Of a DNA stretch of 64,000 bases, positions 36,821 to 45,532 are shown piece by piece; the first letter of the stretch is position 1; every line of letters starts with the position of its first letter. Location of the stretch: the NCBI GenBank assembly GCA_017484285.1, contig JAFUTH010000007.1:102706-166705 (forward strand). Direction: 5' to 3'. A model generated the notes under the pieces. That model worked only from the letters and a program-made list of their open reading frames with translations, had not been told where the DNA came from and did no database searches. A program made the position numbers and the translations under genes. The stretch is from Treponema sp. Its GTDB lineage: Bacteria; Spirochaetota; Spirochaetia; Treponematales; Treponemataceae.

Positions 36821-37199
36821 GAAAAATCAGAGGACACAAGAACGCTTTGATGATTTTGCTCGTGTTGTTTGCAGCGACCTTTGTATTGTGAGCGGCGTTC
36901 TGACTGATATTAGCGAGAATGGCTTTAAGGCAGAATTCAATGCACCGTGTGAAATCGATGAGGAAAAAGAATACACGGTGCAGCTGCGTCTTTCGCGTAT
37001 TACTGCCGATACGCTTGAGCTGACCGTTCAGCCGGTCTGGTCTGCTTTTACGGACGGAAAAACGACGATTGGATTTTCGATTCTCCATTCAAAAGATTCT
37101 GCGCGGCTTGACCAATACATCAAGTTGCTTCGGGCTGATAAATCTTCTGAGGACGATACTGGCGTTGCTTCATATGACAGTTCGTCGCTCTTTATTTAG
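36819..37199 (+). CDS. PilZ-domain protein
   Basis: A 126-residue stand-alone PilZ domain, a c-di-GMP receptor fold. The two ligand motifs are visible: RxxxR as RTQER (Arg5, Arg9) and D-x-S-x-x-G as DISENG near residue 30. It would bind c-di-GMP and alter motility or another output; the partner is unknown. The start overlaps the beginning of the divergent Rpn 3 frame by 2 bp, another reason to think the Rpn 3 start lies further in. No clear ribosome site. Confidence 0.85.
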   Translation: MKNQRTQERFDDFARVVCSDLCIVSGVLTDISENGFKAEFNAPCEIDEEKEYTVQLRLSRITADTLELTVQPVWSAFTDGKTTIGFSILHSKDSARLDQYIKLLRADKSSEDDTGVASYDSSSLFI

Positions 37200-37221
37200 A
37201 CGGTTGTAACGAGGAAACACT

Positions 37222-38268
37222 ATGGCGACAGTTGAACGATTGCAGGGCGTTGCGTTCCTCGCATTTCCCGGAATGAAAAATCTGCTCTCGGCGGAGCTCT
37301 CGGGACGCTTTGGGTACGGACAGATTGTTGAGGCGGCAACAACGAGCGGCATGTCTTTTATTCCGTTCGGCTCCTCGTCTTGGTACGGCGACATGCTGTA
37401 CTGTCCTGATTTTACCGCGGAGGTATTTCCCGCTGTACAGAATGGCGACCTTCCGTATTGGGCACGCACGGTCATGCTTGAGCCGTTCATCGTGCATTTT
37501 GAGTCGATTGGCGAGGCAGCGAGCGCGCTCAAAGAAATCCAGCGCAATTGGGCATCGTATCAGTACCAGCTGTTTCGGCGCGCGAGTCTCATTCAAGAAA
37601 AATTGCCGTACATCAATCTCAAAGCGCGAAAATTTCCTGCTGAGATTCCAAATACGCCGATGGGGTTGTTTACGCTCTTGGGCGACAAGGCGATGATTGC
37701 ATCTGCCGTTACTAATTCGCCGCTTCCCGCGGGCGCAATCACGTTCGAGGAAGACCACGAAAATCCGCCGAGCAGGGCATACCTCAAGATTCAGGAGAGC
37801 CTGACGCTCTTCCATACGTTTTTTGGCGAGGATTTTCCGAAAGCGGGCGACACGTGCTTTGAGGCGGGGGCATGTCCCGGCGGCTGGACGTGGGTGTTGC
37901 GCAATCTGGGCGCAGAGGTGCTTGCCGTTGACCGCGCGGAGCTTGCTCCGAGCCTCATGGCTGACGAGCACGTGCATTTTATGGCGCACGATGCGTTTAC
38001 GCTCAAGCCAGAAGACGTGTGCGGCATGCTAAAGACTCAGAAAATCGACTGGCTTTTGAGCGACGTCATCTGCTATCCCGCGCGTTTGTTTGAATGGATT
38101 ACGCTCTGGCGTGAATCGGGCAGGGCAAAGAACATCATCTGCACAATCAAAATGCAGGGCGCCGTCGACTGGGTGCTCATCGCCGAATTCCAAAAAATCC
38201 CGAATTCAAAAATCGTCCACTTGAACTACAACAAGCACGAACTCACGATTTTAATTCATAATTCGTAG
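37222..38268 (+). CDS. RlmM-like rRNA 2'-O-ribose methyltransferase
   Basis: A 348-residue protein of the RlmM/COG2933 type, an FtsJ-fold SAM enzyme that in E. coli methylates C2498 of 23S rRNA. An N-terminal THUMP-like region (about 1-170) precedes the Rossmann core. The SAM motif is CFEAGACPGGWTW near residue 213, followed by AVDRAELAPSL and the LLSDVICYPAR block with the catalytic Asp. The late Lys (ICTIKMQGAVDW) fits the K-D-K-E catalytic set. GAGG precedes the ATG. The exact rRNA target in this organism is inferred. Confidence 0.85.
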   Translation: MATVERLQGVAFLAFPGMKNLLSAELSGRFGYGQIVEAATTSGMSFIPFGSSSWYGDMLYCPDFTAEVFPAVQNGDLPYWARTVMLEPFIVHFESIGEAASALKEIQRNWASYQYQLFRRASLIQEKLPYINLKARKFPAEIPNTPMGLFTLLGDKAMIASAVTNSPLPAGAITFEEDHENPPSRAYLKIQESLTLFHTFFGEDFPKAGDTCFEAGACPGGWTWVLRNLGAEVLAVDRAELAPSLMADEHVHFMAHDAFTLKPEDVCGMLKTQKIDWLLSDVICYPARLFEWITLWRESGRAKNIICTIKMQGAVDWVLIAEFQKIPNSKIVHLNYNKHELTILIHNS

Positions 38269-38274
38269 CCGCGT

Positions 38275-39210
38275 TTACAACCCTGCGTCAAAGTAGCCGT
38301 TGTCGAAGAAGTCGTAGGGAGTTTCCTGGTACACGTAGTAGTTGAGCCAGTTTGAGTAGAACAGGTGCGCCGTGCTCCGCCAGGTGTTTTTGGGCGAGCG
38401 CGTGCGGTCATCGTTCGGAAAGTAGTTCTGCGGAATCTCTATCGGGAGATTTTTGTTTACGTCGCGCCAGTATTCGTGGGAGAGCGTTTCGGTGTCGTAT
38501 TCCAAATGTCCCATCATAAAGATTGAGCGGTCGTCGCGTGATTTTGAGAGCGTGACTTCACCCTCGCTGTTTTCGGCGAGAATAATCAAATCGGTTTCGG
38601 CTTCAATCAGTTTTCTGTTGACGGTGGTGTGGCGGCTCGTGGGCACGGGAAATTCATCATCAAAGCCGCGCATGAGCGGGTCTGATTTGACGGCGCGGTG
38701 ATTCGGCAAGATACCGAAGAGCTTTTTGGGAAGCGCCGTTTTTTGAATTCCGTAGTTATAGTACAAGCCCGCCTGTGCGCCCCAGCAGATGTAGAGCGTG
38801 GAGAAGACATTTTCTTTTGCGTAGTCCATGATTTTGCACAGTTCGTTCCAGTAATCGACCTGCTCAAAGGGCATCTGCTCAACCGGCGCGCCCGTGATAA
38901 TCATGCCGTCGTATTTGTTGTTGTAGATTTCGCTTGAGGGAATGTAGAATCGCTCCAGGTGCTCTCCCGAAACGTGCGTTGACTCGTGCCCTTCCATGCG
39001 CACGAGCGAGATGTCGATTTGGAGCGGCGTGTTTCCCAAAAGGCGCAAAAGCTGCGTCTCGGTTGCCTCTTTGGTGGGCATGAGGTTGACGATTGCGATT
39101 TTAAGCGGACGAATATCTTGTGTTGCCGCGCGCTTTTCGGTCATGACGAAGATATTTTCGTTTTCGAGCGTTGCGCGGGCGGGTAAATCTGACTGTACCT
39201 TGATTGGCAT
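38275..39210 (-). CDS. metA: Homoserine O-acetyltransferase of the MetA family
   Basis: From the ATG at 39210 the product is 311 residues, the family length. It activates homoserine for methionine synthesis. The catalytic Cys142 (YICWGAQAG), His235 and Glu237 (MMGHLEYD) fall at the canonical positions. Residue 111 is Glu in ITGAPVEQMPFE, which in studied MetA proteins marks acetyl-CoA rather than succinyl-CoA use. TGCTACACT ends 6 nt before the ATG with no ribosome site, so a leaderless mRNA is predicted. Longer upstream frames have no family similarity. Confidence 0.94.
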   Translation of the reverse strand: MPIKVQSDLPARATLENENIFVMTEKRAATQDIRPLKIAIVNLMPTKEATETQLLRLLGNTPLQIDISLVRMEGHESTHVSGEHLERFYIPSSEIYNNKYDGMIITGAPVEQMPFEQVDYWNELCKIMDYAKENVFSTLYICWGAQAGLYYNYGIQKTALPKKLFGILPNHRAVKSDPLMRGFDDEFPVPTSRHTTVNRKLIEAETDLIILAENSEGEVTLSKSRDDRSIFMMGHLEYDTETLSHEYWRDVNKNLPIEIPQNYFPNDDRTRSPKNTWRSTAHLFYSNWLNYYVYQETPYDFFDNGYFDAGL

Positions 39211-39216
39211 GCGCCT

Positions 39217-39249
39217 AGTGTAGCAAATTTTTACACACTTTGCTATATT
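39217..39249. promoter_or_regulatory. Divergent extended -10 elements of metA and the hydrolase gene
   Basis: Minus strand TGCTACACT (39217-39225) and plus strand TGCTATATT (39241-39249) each end 6 nt before their start codons. No good -35 is seen, as expected for extended -10 promoters. Confidence 0.5.
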
Positions 39250-39255
39250 TATCGC

Positions 39256-40239
39256 ATGAGTAATGATAGAAGGGCGGCGGTAAAAAAACTCAAAACTCTG
39301 TACCTTTCGCCCAAAATGGACATCAATGATTTTCGCACCCGTCTTGATGATACGTTCTCTTCGGTCTTTTTGCCGAACAATGTCGAGTGCGAAGAAAAAT
39401 CCTACCGAATCACCAAGTGCGATGTCCTTTCTCCCGAGCTTTTTTCGTCGAACCGCGTGCTTTTGTACATTCACGGCGGCAGTTTTGTGGCAGGCTCGCG
39501 AAAAATGTACCGCTCTTTTGTCGCAGGTTTGGCAAACGCCACCGCAAGCAAGGCGTATCTCCCTGAATTCCGGCTTGCTCCCGCGCATCCGTTCCCCGCG
39601 GGTTTTGAGGACGTGCAGCAGGTCTTTCAGTCAATCTACATCGAGACAGAGACGGCGCTTTCCCTCACCGCTGAGGGCGAGGGCTTTGCGAAAGTGCCCG
39701 AGATTTTAATCATGGCTGACACGAGCGGTGCTTCTATCGCGCTTGCCTTGCTCTATTCGCTCAAGGGCAAATTCCGTGAGGCGGTGCGGCAGGTCGTGCT
39801 GTTCAGTCCGTGGCTCGATTTTTCTGAGGACAACGACATGTTCATGAGCAAAAAGGTGAGCGATGAAATCTTTACGGCAGACTCGGTGCGCTTGTGTTCG
39901 GAGCATTACACCTATCAAGAAAACTGGAAGAATCCGCTCGTCTCGCCACTCAAGGCAACGCGCGATGTTTTGCTCGACTTCCCTGATGTCTACATTCAGA
40001 TGGGCGAAAAAGAAATCTTCTACGACGATGCGGTCATGTTCCAGAGTATGCTCAAAAACCTGAACCGAACGTGCGAGCTTGACGTATGGAAGGGCATGAT
40101 GCCGATGTTCCAGCTCGCTGATGAATACCTGTGCGAGGCGCATTTGGCGGTCGAAAAAATCGGGCAGCTGATTACCGCAAAAAAACACTCCGACGAGAGC
40201 GTGCGCGAAATCAATCTTGAGCTTGAACGAAGTTTGTAA
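39256..40239 (+). CDS. Alpha/beta hydrolase (HSL type) with altered catalytic residues
   Basis: A 327-residue member of the hormone-sensitive-lipase branch of alpha/beta hydrolases. The oxyanion HGG motif is kept (YIHGGSF, residues 73-75). The nucleophile elbow, normally GDSAGG, reads ADTSGA (154-159), so the Ser position is Thr156. The catalytic His position, normally GMxHxFQ, reads GMMPMFQ with Pro283. The acidic region (GEKEIFYDD) remains. It is therefore likely inactive as an esterase, or uses other residues. The frame is intact and the gene has its own promoter, so it is not simply decaying. GAGG of the next gene follows 14 bp later. Confidence 0.82.
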   Translation: MSNDRRAAVKKLKTLYLSPKMDINDFRTRLDDTFSSVFLPNNVECEEKSYRITKCDVLSPELFSSNRVLLYIHGGSFVAGSRKMYRSFVAGLANATASKAYLPEFRLAPAHPFPAGFEDVQQVFQSIYIETETALSLTAEGEGFAKVPEILIMADTSGASIALALLYSLKGKFREAVRQVVLFSPWLDFSEDNDMFMSKKVSDEIFTADSVRLCSEHYTYQENWKNPLVSPLKATRDVLLDFPDVYIQMGEKEIFYDDAVMFQSMLKNLNRTCELDVWKGMMPMFQLADEYLCEAHLAVEKIGQLITAKKHSDESVREINLELERSL

Positions 40240-40252
40240 AACGAGGTGAATT

Positions 40253-41809
40253 ATGGAATTAGTCTGTCCTGCGGGAAATATCGATAAACTCTCTTATGCG
40301 TACGCGTACGGAGCAGACACGGCGTATATCGGCTTAAAACGCTTTTCGCTCCGAATCAAAGCCGATAATTTTTATGAAGACGAATACAAGCGCGTCATTG
40401 AGCTTAAAAAGAAATATCCTCAGAAGCGGCTTTTCTGTGCGCTGAACATTGCATTTCACAACCACGACCTCAAAATGTTCTTGCAGAATCTCGATTACTT
40501 TAAGCAGTACCCGATTGACGCGTTTATCGTGCAGGATTTGGGGCTTGTGCCGATTTTGCAGAAGGAATTCCCCGGAACGCACTTGCACCTTTCGACTCAG
40601 GCGTCGTGCATGAACAAAGAAGCCGTCAAAATGTATCATTCGCTCGGCTTTAAGCGCGTTGTGTTGGGGCGCGAAGTTTCGCTTTCAGAAATCCGCGAAA
40701 TTAAAGACGCGTGCCCTGAGATGGAGCTTGAGTGCTTTGCCCACGGCGCGATGTGCATTGCGTACAGCGGTCGTTGCCTTATGAGCGCGTACCTTACGGG
40801 GCGTTCTGCTCAGAGCGGATTTTGCTCGCACAGTTGCAGATGGGAATACGACTTGGGAGTGAGCAGGGAGCAGTTAGCAGGGAGCAGTTGTGTGAAAGAT
40901 GCTTGCGGTGGGAAAAATGCATCTCTTGTACGATTGAATGCGGAAGGGGGAGTAATTTCGGCTGAGGCGGCGAAAGAAATTGCACAGTCGGGAATTTTGC
41001 GATTGCAGGAGCGGCAGCGACCAGGCGAGTTGTTCCCTGTGTTTGAGGGCGAGGACTTTACGGCGATTCTCTCTTCTAAGGATTTGTGCATGATTGACCA
41101 CCTTGCCGATATGAAGGCGGCGGGCGTGGATGCAATCAAAGTCGAAGGGCGCATGAAGTCTACGTATTATGTGGCGATGGTTTCCCGCGCGTACCGAAAG
41201 GCACTCGACGCGCTTGAAGGAAAAATCTCTGCCGAGGAAGCCGCTCCATTTATCGCTTCGCTTGAAGATGTTGCTCACCGCGAAAGCACGACGGGCTTTT
41301 ATTACAACCGAGGCGATGCCGACAAAACCACGATTGGTGCGAGTGATTCTCCGTATCTTTTGGCAGCGGCGATTGGTGAGCCGTATTCAAGCGAAGAAAC
41401 TGAAAAAATCTTTGCGGCGGGAGAAAAACTCCTTGCTGACCGAAATGCTGAACTTAACGCCATGCATCCAAGCGCACGGGCGGCGGTGGAGCGCGATTTG
41501 GAGCAGCACCCCGAAAAGCGAATCAAAATCGCTCAAAAACACGAGGGATGGAAAGTCTATCCATACGATGCTTTAAATCGCGTGGATTCTGGCACGGATC
41601 TTGAATTCGTTTCTCCGTCTGTGCTGGCGCAAAAAGTCAGTGGAAGCGAATATGAGTTCATCAATCCCAAAACGGGCGAAAAACTTGACTGGGTAAACGC
41701 CGACCACGACTGCGCGATTTACACGGGCGTCACCATCGAAGAAAACACCCTCGTGCGCACAAAAGACCCAGACTATATCGAGGGAGAAATCCGAAACCGT
41801 GGGCGGTAG
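40253..41809 (+). CDS. U32-family peptidase-like protein (RlhA/TrhP type) with an insertion
   Basis: A 518-residue U32 protein; relatives RlhA and TrhP hydroxylate RNA bases. The signature ECFAHGAMCIAYSGRCLMS and the following Cys (GFCSHSCRW) give the four-Cys cluster. Between EYDLG and LRLQERQRPGE, about 46 residues (near 203-248) are inserted relative to the family; the DNA there starts with tandem AGCAGGGAGCAG units typical of intergenic repeats, yet the frame stays open. GAGG precedes the ATG. The core is otherwise complete, so activity is possible. Which RNA position it modifies cannot be told. Confidence 0.88.
   Translation: MELVCPAGNIDKLSYAYAYGADTAYIGLKRFSLRIKADNFYEDEYKRVIELKKKYPQKRLFCALNIAFHNHDLKMFLQNLDYFKQYPIDAFIVQDLGLVPILQKEFPGTHLHLSTQASCMNKEAVKMYHSLGFKRVVLGREVSLSEIREIKDACPEMELECFAHGAMCIAYSGRCLMSAYLTGRSAQSGFCSHSCRWEYDLGVSREQLAGSSCVKDACGGKNASLVRLNAEGGVISAEAAKEIAQSGILRLQERQRPGELFPVFEGEDFTAILSSKDLCMIDHLADMKAAGVDAIKVEGRMKSTYYVAMVSRAYRKALDALEGKISAEEAAPFIASLEDVAHRESTTGFYYNRGDADKTTIGASDSPYLLAAAIGEPYSSEETEKIFAAGEKLLADRNAELNAMHPSARAAVERDLEQHPEKRIKIAQKHEGWKVYPYDALNRVDSGTDLEFVSPSVLAQKVSGSEYEFINPKTGEKLDWVNADHDCAIYTGVTIEENTLVRTKDPDYIEGEIRNRGR
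40859..40890 (+). repeat. AGCAGGGAGCAGT tandem units inside the U32 gene
   Basis: GAGCAGGGAGCAGTTAGCAG and a second GGAGCAGTT follow each other at 40859-40890. They begin the segment absent from typical U32 proteins. Such units are known to me mainly as non-coding repeats. Confidence 0.6.
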
Positions 41810-41854
41810 AAAAAGTCACACGGATTCGAGATTCCTACGGAATCTCATAGAAAA

Positions 41855-42583
41855 ATGAAAAAATTACTTTTAGCCTTTATTCTTTTTTTCACTTTTTCTC
41901 ACAGTTTCGCCGAGTTCAACGACGGCACGGTCACAAAATTCGTTGAATTCAACCTCGCTTCTACGACGAACCGGGGCATCGAGCAATACAACACGCTCTA
42001 TTCGGTTGAGGCGGGCTTTATATCGCGCTGGCTCGACGGACTTGCGGGCGTTCAAGGCTACGAGGACGTGTTTGATTGCACGATCGCGACGGTAGTCTGG
42101 TTCCCGTTTACGAGCTGGCAGTTTGAGACGGCACAGATTTCTTTGGGAGCGGGCGCGTTGTATCATTTTGAGCGGTACAAAGACATCAGTTCCGAGCACG
42201 ATATTCTGTTTGATTCAACGTTTCGCTATCAAAACGCGCGGGGATGGTCGATTTCGTTCCGTGGTGGTTATTCGTTTAAAAAAACAAAAGTTGACGCGCT
42301 TTCCCGCTATCTTCCGTATCTTACTACTGGCTTTCCCACGATGGGCATGATAATTGATAAGGTCTGGCAGAACGGATTTGAACTGTATTTTGAGCATGCG
42401 TTGCACGATTTGTACCGATATCCGCACTTTGCTTGCCCGCATTACACGCTCGGAGCCGCGGTAAACATGGACTCGGGTCTTCGGCTGGGTGGCGACGTTT
42501 CGATGCGTATCGTTGACCAATATACAACGAGCCCCTATGTCGACAGTCTCATTTTTAAAATGACAGCGAGGATGAGCTTTTGA
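41855..42583 (+). CDS. Predicted outer-membrane beta-barrel protein
   Basis: I do not recognise the family. The 242-residue product has a signal peptide (MKKLLLAFILFFTFSHSFAE). The mature part has alternating amphipathic strands with many aromatic residues and ends in KMTARMSF, with a terminal Phe as in barrel proteins inserted by BamA. It overlaps the TTG start of the metallophosphoesterase gene, so the two form a unit. Confidence 0.7.
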   Translation: MKKLLLAFILFFTFSHSFAEFNDGTVTKFVEFNLASTTNRGIEQYNTLYSVEAGFISRWLDGLAGVQGYEDVFDCTIATVVWFPFTSWQFETAQISLGAGALYHFERYKDISSEHDILFDSTFRYQNARGWSISFRGGYSFKKTKVDALSRYLPYLTTGFPTMGMIIDKVWQNGFELYFEHALHDLYRYPHFACPHYTLGAAVNMDSGLRLGGDVSMRIVDQYTTSPYVDSLIFKMTARMSF

Positions 42584-43572
42584 AACGATGGTGTGATTCG
42601 ATAAAAGTGAGTGCCTCTTTTGTAAAATTGCTCTCGGCGGTTGCTTTTGCTGTTTTTTGTTTGCTCTCATGCTCAAATTACGGTTTTTTTTGGGGCTTGT
42701 TTGATGAAGACGATGTTGATTCGCGCTCTTCGACGGTGCGTGCGCTTTCTGATATTTCAAGTGACTATCTTCCTAATGTGCAGTCGCAGACGATTGCATC
42801 TTCCTCAACCTATTCCGTGCTGCTTGTCACCGATTTGCATTTTGGCACAAGCCGTGAAGACCTCGACGAGAATGCCTTTTTAGAATGGTTCGAGAATTTG
42901 TACAAGACGAGTGACGCAACGAAGATTCCGCGCTTTATTGTCAATCTTGGTGACACGGCGGACGGCGGACATCGCTCCGAATTCAAAGATTATCTTGCGT
43001 TTGAAAATAGACTCAAGGCGATTGCCGGACGTTACCTCTATGGTGAGACCGACGACACGCCTGATGACAAGCGGAAATTCAGAGTCTACTCGGTCTTAGG
43101 AAACCACGATTTGTATAACAATGGCTGCAATGAATACCCCGAATTCTGTTTTCCGTACATTTCAAGCTACCATTTTGATGTGACGGTTGACGCGTCCACA
43201 AACGGATTCAGTTTTTACTTTTTGGATACGGCAAACGGCACGATGGGAACAAAGCAGCTCGAGGATTTTAACAAAAAACTCGCCGCCGACCCCAAGCCGA
43301 AAATCGTGTGTACGCACTATCCCGTGTATGCGGGGGGGCAGTCGCTGTTCATGATTTTACAGAACACCCTCGAACGAAACACAATTCTCACGTATTTTGC
43401 AGAAAACAACGTAAAGCAAGTGTATGAGGGGCATGTCCACCGCACCTATGGATTTGACTACAAGATTTTCAGGGAAGATGTCATCGGCTCGCTGCGCTAC
43501 AACAAAACCTGCGCCCTATTCACCGTAAACGAGCAGGCAGGCACGGTCTCTACGGAAGTCATCGAGTTTTAG
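42580..43572 (+). CDS. Calcineurin-like metallophosphoesterase lipoprotein
   Basis: A 330-residue protein with lipoprotein signal FAVFCLLSC. All metallophosphoesterase blocks are present: VTDLHFG, GDTADGG, LGNHDLYN, CTHYPVY and YEGHVHRT, with the Asp, His and Asn metal ligands. It should hydrolyse phosphoesters at the cell envelope; substrate unknown. The TTG start follows GAGG by 8 nt and overlaps the barrel gene stop; a GTG at 42607 is an alternative. A run of seven G (43332-43338) lies in the coding part. The stop abuts that of the convergent rel gene. Confidence 0.85.
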   Translation: MKRWCDSIKVSASFVKLLSAVAFAVFCLLSCSNYGFFWGLFDEDDVDSRSSTVRALSDISSDYLPNVQSQTIASSSTYSVLLVTDLHFGTSREDLDENAFLEWFENLYKTSDATKIPRFIVNLGDTADGGHRSEFKDYLAFENRLKAIAGRYLYGETDDTPDDKRKFRVYSVLGNHDLYNNGCNEYPEFCFPYISSYHFDVTVDASTNGFSFYFLDTANGTMGTKQLEDFNKKLAADPKPKIVCTHYPVYAGGQSLFMILQNTLERNTILTYFAENNVKQVYEGHVHRTYGFDYKIFREDVIGSLRYNKTCALFTVNEQAGTVSTEVIEF

Positions 43573-45384
43573 TTACTTCCGCTCCCATTCCACTTCAATC
43601 ATGCGGTTTTCGATGTTCGGAATCCGCTGAAAGGTGATGCAGGTCGCTTTGTGGATTTTCATGCCTTTTTTGGTCATGTAGCCCACAATCGGGTCGGCAA
43701 TTTGCGGATTGCAGCAGCCGGCGAGCGTGTATTCAACATTTTTTGTGCCTTCAATGATGATTTTCCCCGTGTAGTGGCTTCGCTCCACGATTTCGGGATT
43801 TCCGCCTTTTTTCACGCGTTTTTTGCGTTTTTCGTCTTGAATCGAACGGCTTCGCTCATTTTGCGCGTCCAAATCACGCATTCGCTGTTCGAGCGCGGCT
43901 TTGTCCTCAAAATTCGGGTCGTTCGTCATGAGCCATGCGTGGATTTTCTGCCGCGCCTTGCTCGTCTTTACGATTTTGAGCTGGTTTTCGGTGGGGTGCG
44001 CCTGCGGATTCGTGATGATTTCGATAATCTGCGTGTTTTGAAGCGGAGCGGTAATCGGAATGATTTTTCCGTCAGCCTTTGCGCCCACGATTTTTTCACC
44101 CACGCCCGAATGCACGCGGTAGGCAAAATCAATCGCGCAGCTCCCTTGCGGAAGTGAAATGACATCGCCTTTGGGCGTGAAGACATAAATTTCGTCTCCG
44201 AGCAATTCGCCTTTGAGTTTTGCAAAAAAACTCTCGTTCGACAAATCTTCGTTTTTGAGATTCTGAAGCTGATTGAAAATTCCGAGAGAAGCCACATCAA
44301 CCTTGTCGTGGTTCATGCCTTTTTTGTAGAGCCAGTGAGAAGCCACGCCGTGTTCTGCCATATTGTGCATTTCCGAGGTGCGGATTTGGATTTCAAGCGG
44401 CTTTCCTTCACACACCACCGTCGTATGGAGCGACTGGTAGCCGTTCGACTTCGGCATGGCGATGTAGTCTTTAAATCGCCCGTCCATCGGCTTCCACAGA
44501 CCGTGCACGATTCCAATGAGCGTGTAGCACTCGGCATTCGTTTCGCAAATCACGCGGAGCGCAAGCAAATCGTAGAGCGAGGACGCGGGCACATTCCGCT
44601 TTTGCATCTTTTTATAAATAGAATAAAAATGCTTGGCGCGGCTTGAAATCTGCACGCTGATTCCGAGTTTTTCCGCCGACTTGTAGATTGCGTTCACCGC
44701 CTTTTCAAGGTATGCCGCCCGTTCGTCTTTTTTCTGCGCGACAATCGCCTTAATCTGCTGGAACACATCGGGGTTGGAATATTTGAGACTCAAATCTTCA
44801 AGTTCCGATTTTACGCTCTGCATACCGAGCCTGTCCGCGAGCGGTGCCCAAATGTCAATGACTTCCGAAGCGACGAGCCGCTGTTTTTTGGCTTCGATTG
44901 ATTTGAGATTTCGCATTCGGTCAAGTCGGTCGGCAAGTTTTACGAGGATAACGCGAACATCGTCAATCATCGCGAAGAGCATTTTTCGGATTGAATCCGC
45001 CTGCTGAATCGTGGTCGCGTTGATTTTCATTCCCGTGATTTTGGAAGTGTCGCGCACGATTTTAAAGACCGTTTCGCCGAACTGAGACTTCACTTCGTCT
45101 TCTGAAATGCCGTCGATTTCAAAAATCGAGTGCAAAAGACCAGAAATCACCGATTCGATGTCGAGCTTGCTCTGCGCGAGAATGGAAGCGACGCGCATGG
45201 GATGGAGAATGTAAGGAAGCCCGCAGGTGCGTTTGATGTCAGCCGTTTTGGTGCACAAAAATTCCCATGCGGCAGTAAAGCGAGCCTTTTCTTCTTCTGA
45301 AAAACCGTCGAAAGTCTTAAAAAACTCCGCGAGCAAAATATCCGGATTTGTCTCAGTATTGTTCGTTGTAATGTCAAATCCCAT
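43573..45384 (-). CDS. relA: Rel/RelA-type (p)ppGpp synthetase with degenerate hydrolase and no ACT domain
   Basis: A 603-residue RSH protein. The N-terminal HD hydrolase domain has lost key residues: HDxxED reads HSIFEI (85-90) and DRLHNMR reads DRLDRMR (152-158). The synthetase is intact: KKM-containing loop near 257, YDLLALRVI, RFKDYIAMPKSNGYQSLHT (302-320) and EIQIRT with Glu330. A TGS domain (about 390-450) and a Cys-rich zinc-like region (GCCNPQ, with a later KATC) follow, but the ACT domain is absent, so it is about 120 residues shorter than usual. It is predicted to make, not degrade, (p)ppGpp. GGGAG precedes the ATG. Confidence 0.9.
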   Translation of the reverse strand: MGFDITTNNTETNPDILLAEFFKTFDGFSEEEKARFTAAWEFLCTKTADIKRTCGLPYILHPMRVASILAQSKLDIESVISGLLHSIFEIDGISEDEVKSQFGETVFKIVRDTSKITGMKINATTIQQADSIRKMLFAMIDDVRVILVKLADRLDRMRNLKSIEAKKQRLVASEVIDIWAPLADRLGMQSVKSELEDLSLKYSNPDVFQQIKAIVAQKKDERAAYLEKAVNAIYKSAEKLGISVQISSRAKHFYSIYKKMQKRNVPASSLYDLLALRVICETNAECYTLIGIVHGLWKPMDGRFKDYIAMPKSNGYQSLHTTVVCEGKPLEIQIRTSEMHNMAEHGVASHWLYKKGMNHDKVDVASLGIFNQLQNLKNEDLSNESFFAKLKGELLGDEIYVFTPKGDVISLPQGSCAIDFAYRVHSGVGEKIVGAKADGKIIPITAPLQNTQIIEIITNPQAHPTENQLKIVKTSKARQKIHAWLMTNDPNFEDKAALEQRMRDLDAQNERSRSIQDEKRKKRVKKGGNPEIVERSHYTGKIIIEGTKNVEYTLAGCCNPQIADPIVGYMTKKGMKIHKATCITFQRIPNIENRMIEVEWERK

Positions 45385-45459
45385 AGCGTTCTCCCACCAT
45401 TAAAGATAGCACAAAACCTAGCAAAAGACTAGATAAGTCAAAATTCCCTAAAAAACCTC

Positions 45460-45515
45460 TTGCGTTCTTTTAGAAGTGTGGTATAGTTGGTCAAGATGAC
45501 TAAGACTAACTTGAC
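45460..45515 (+). promoter_or_regulatory. Promoter and operator-like repeat of the Phd/VapC module
   Basis: TTGCGT (45460-45465) and TATAGT (45482-45487) are 16 nt apart. Just downstream GTCAAG (45490-45495) and CTTGAC (45510-45515) form an inverted repeat, a plausible site for autorepression by the antitoxin. Confidence 0.5.
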
Positions 45516-45532
45516 TAAAGGAGCGGTTTTTT

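Noticed and set aside
43332..43338. Seven-G run in the metallophosphoesterase gene as a phase-variation site.
   Set aside because: Shorter than known variable tracts and late in the gene; only the ten-G tract was considered convincing.
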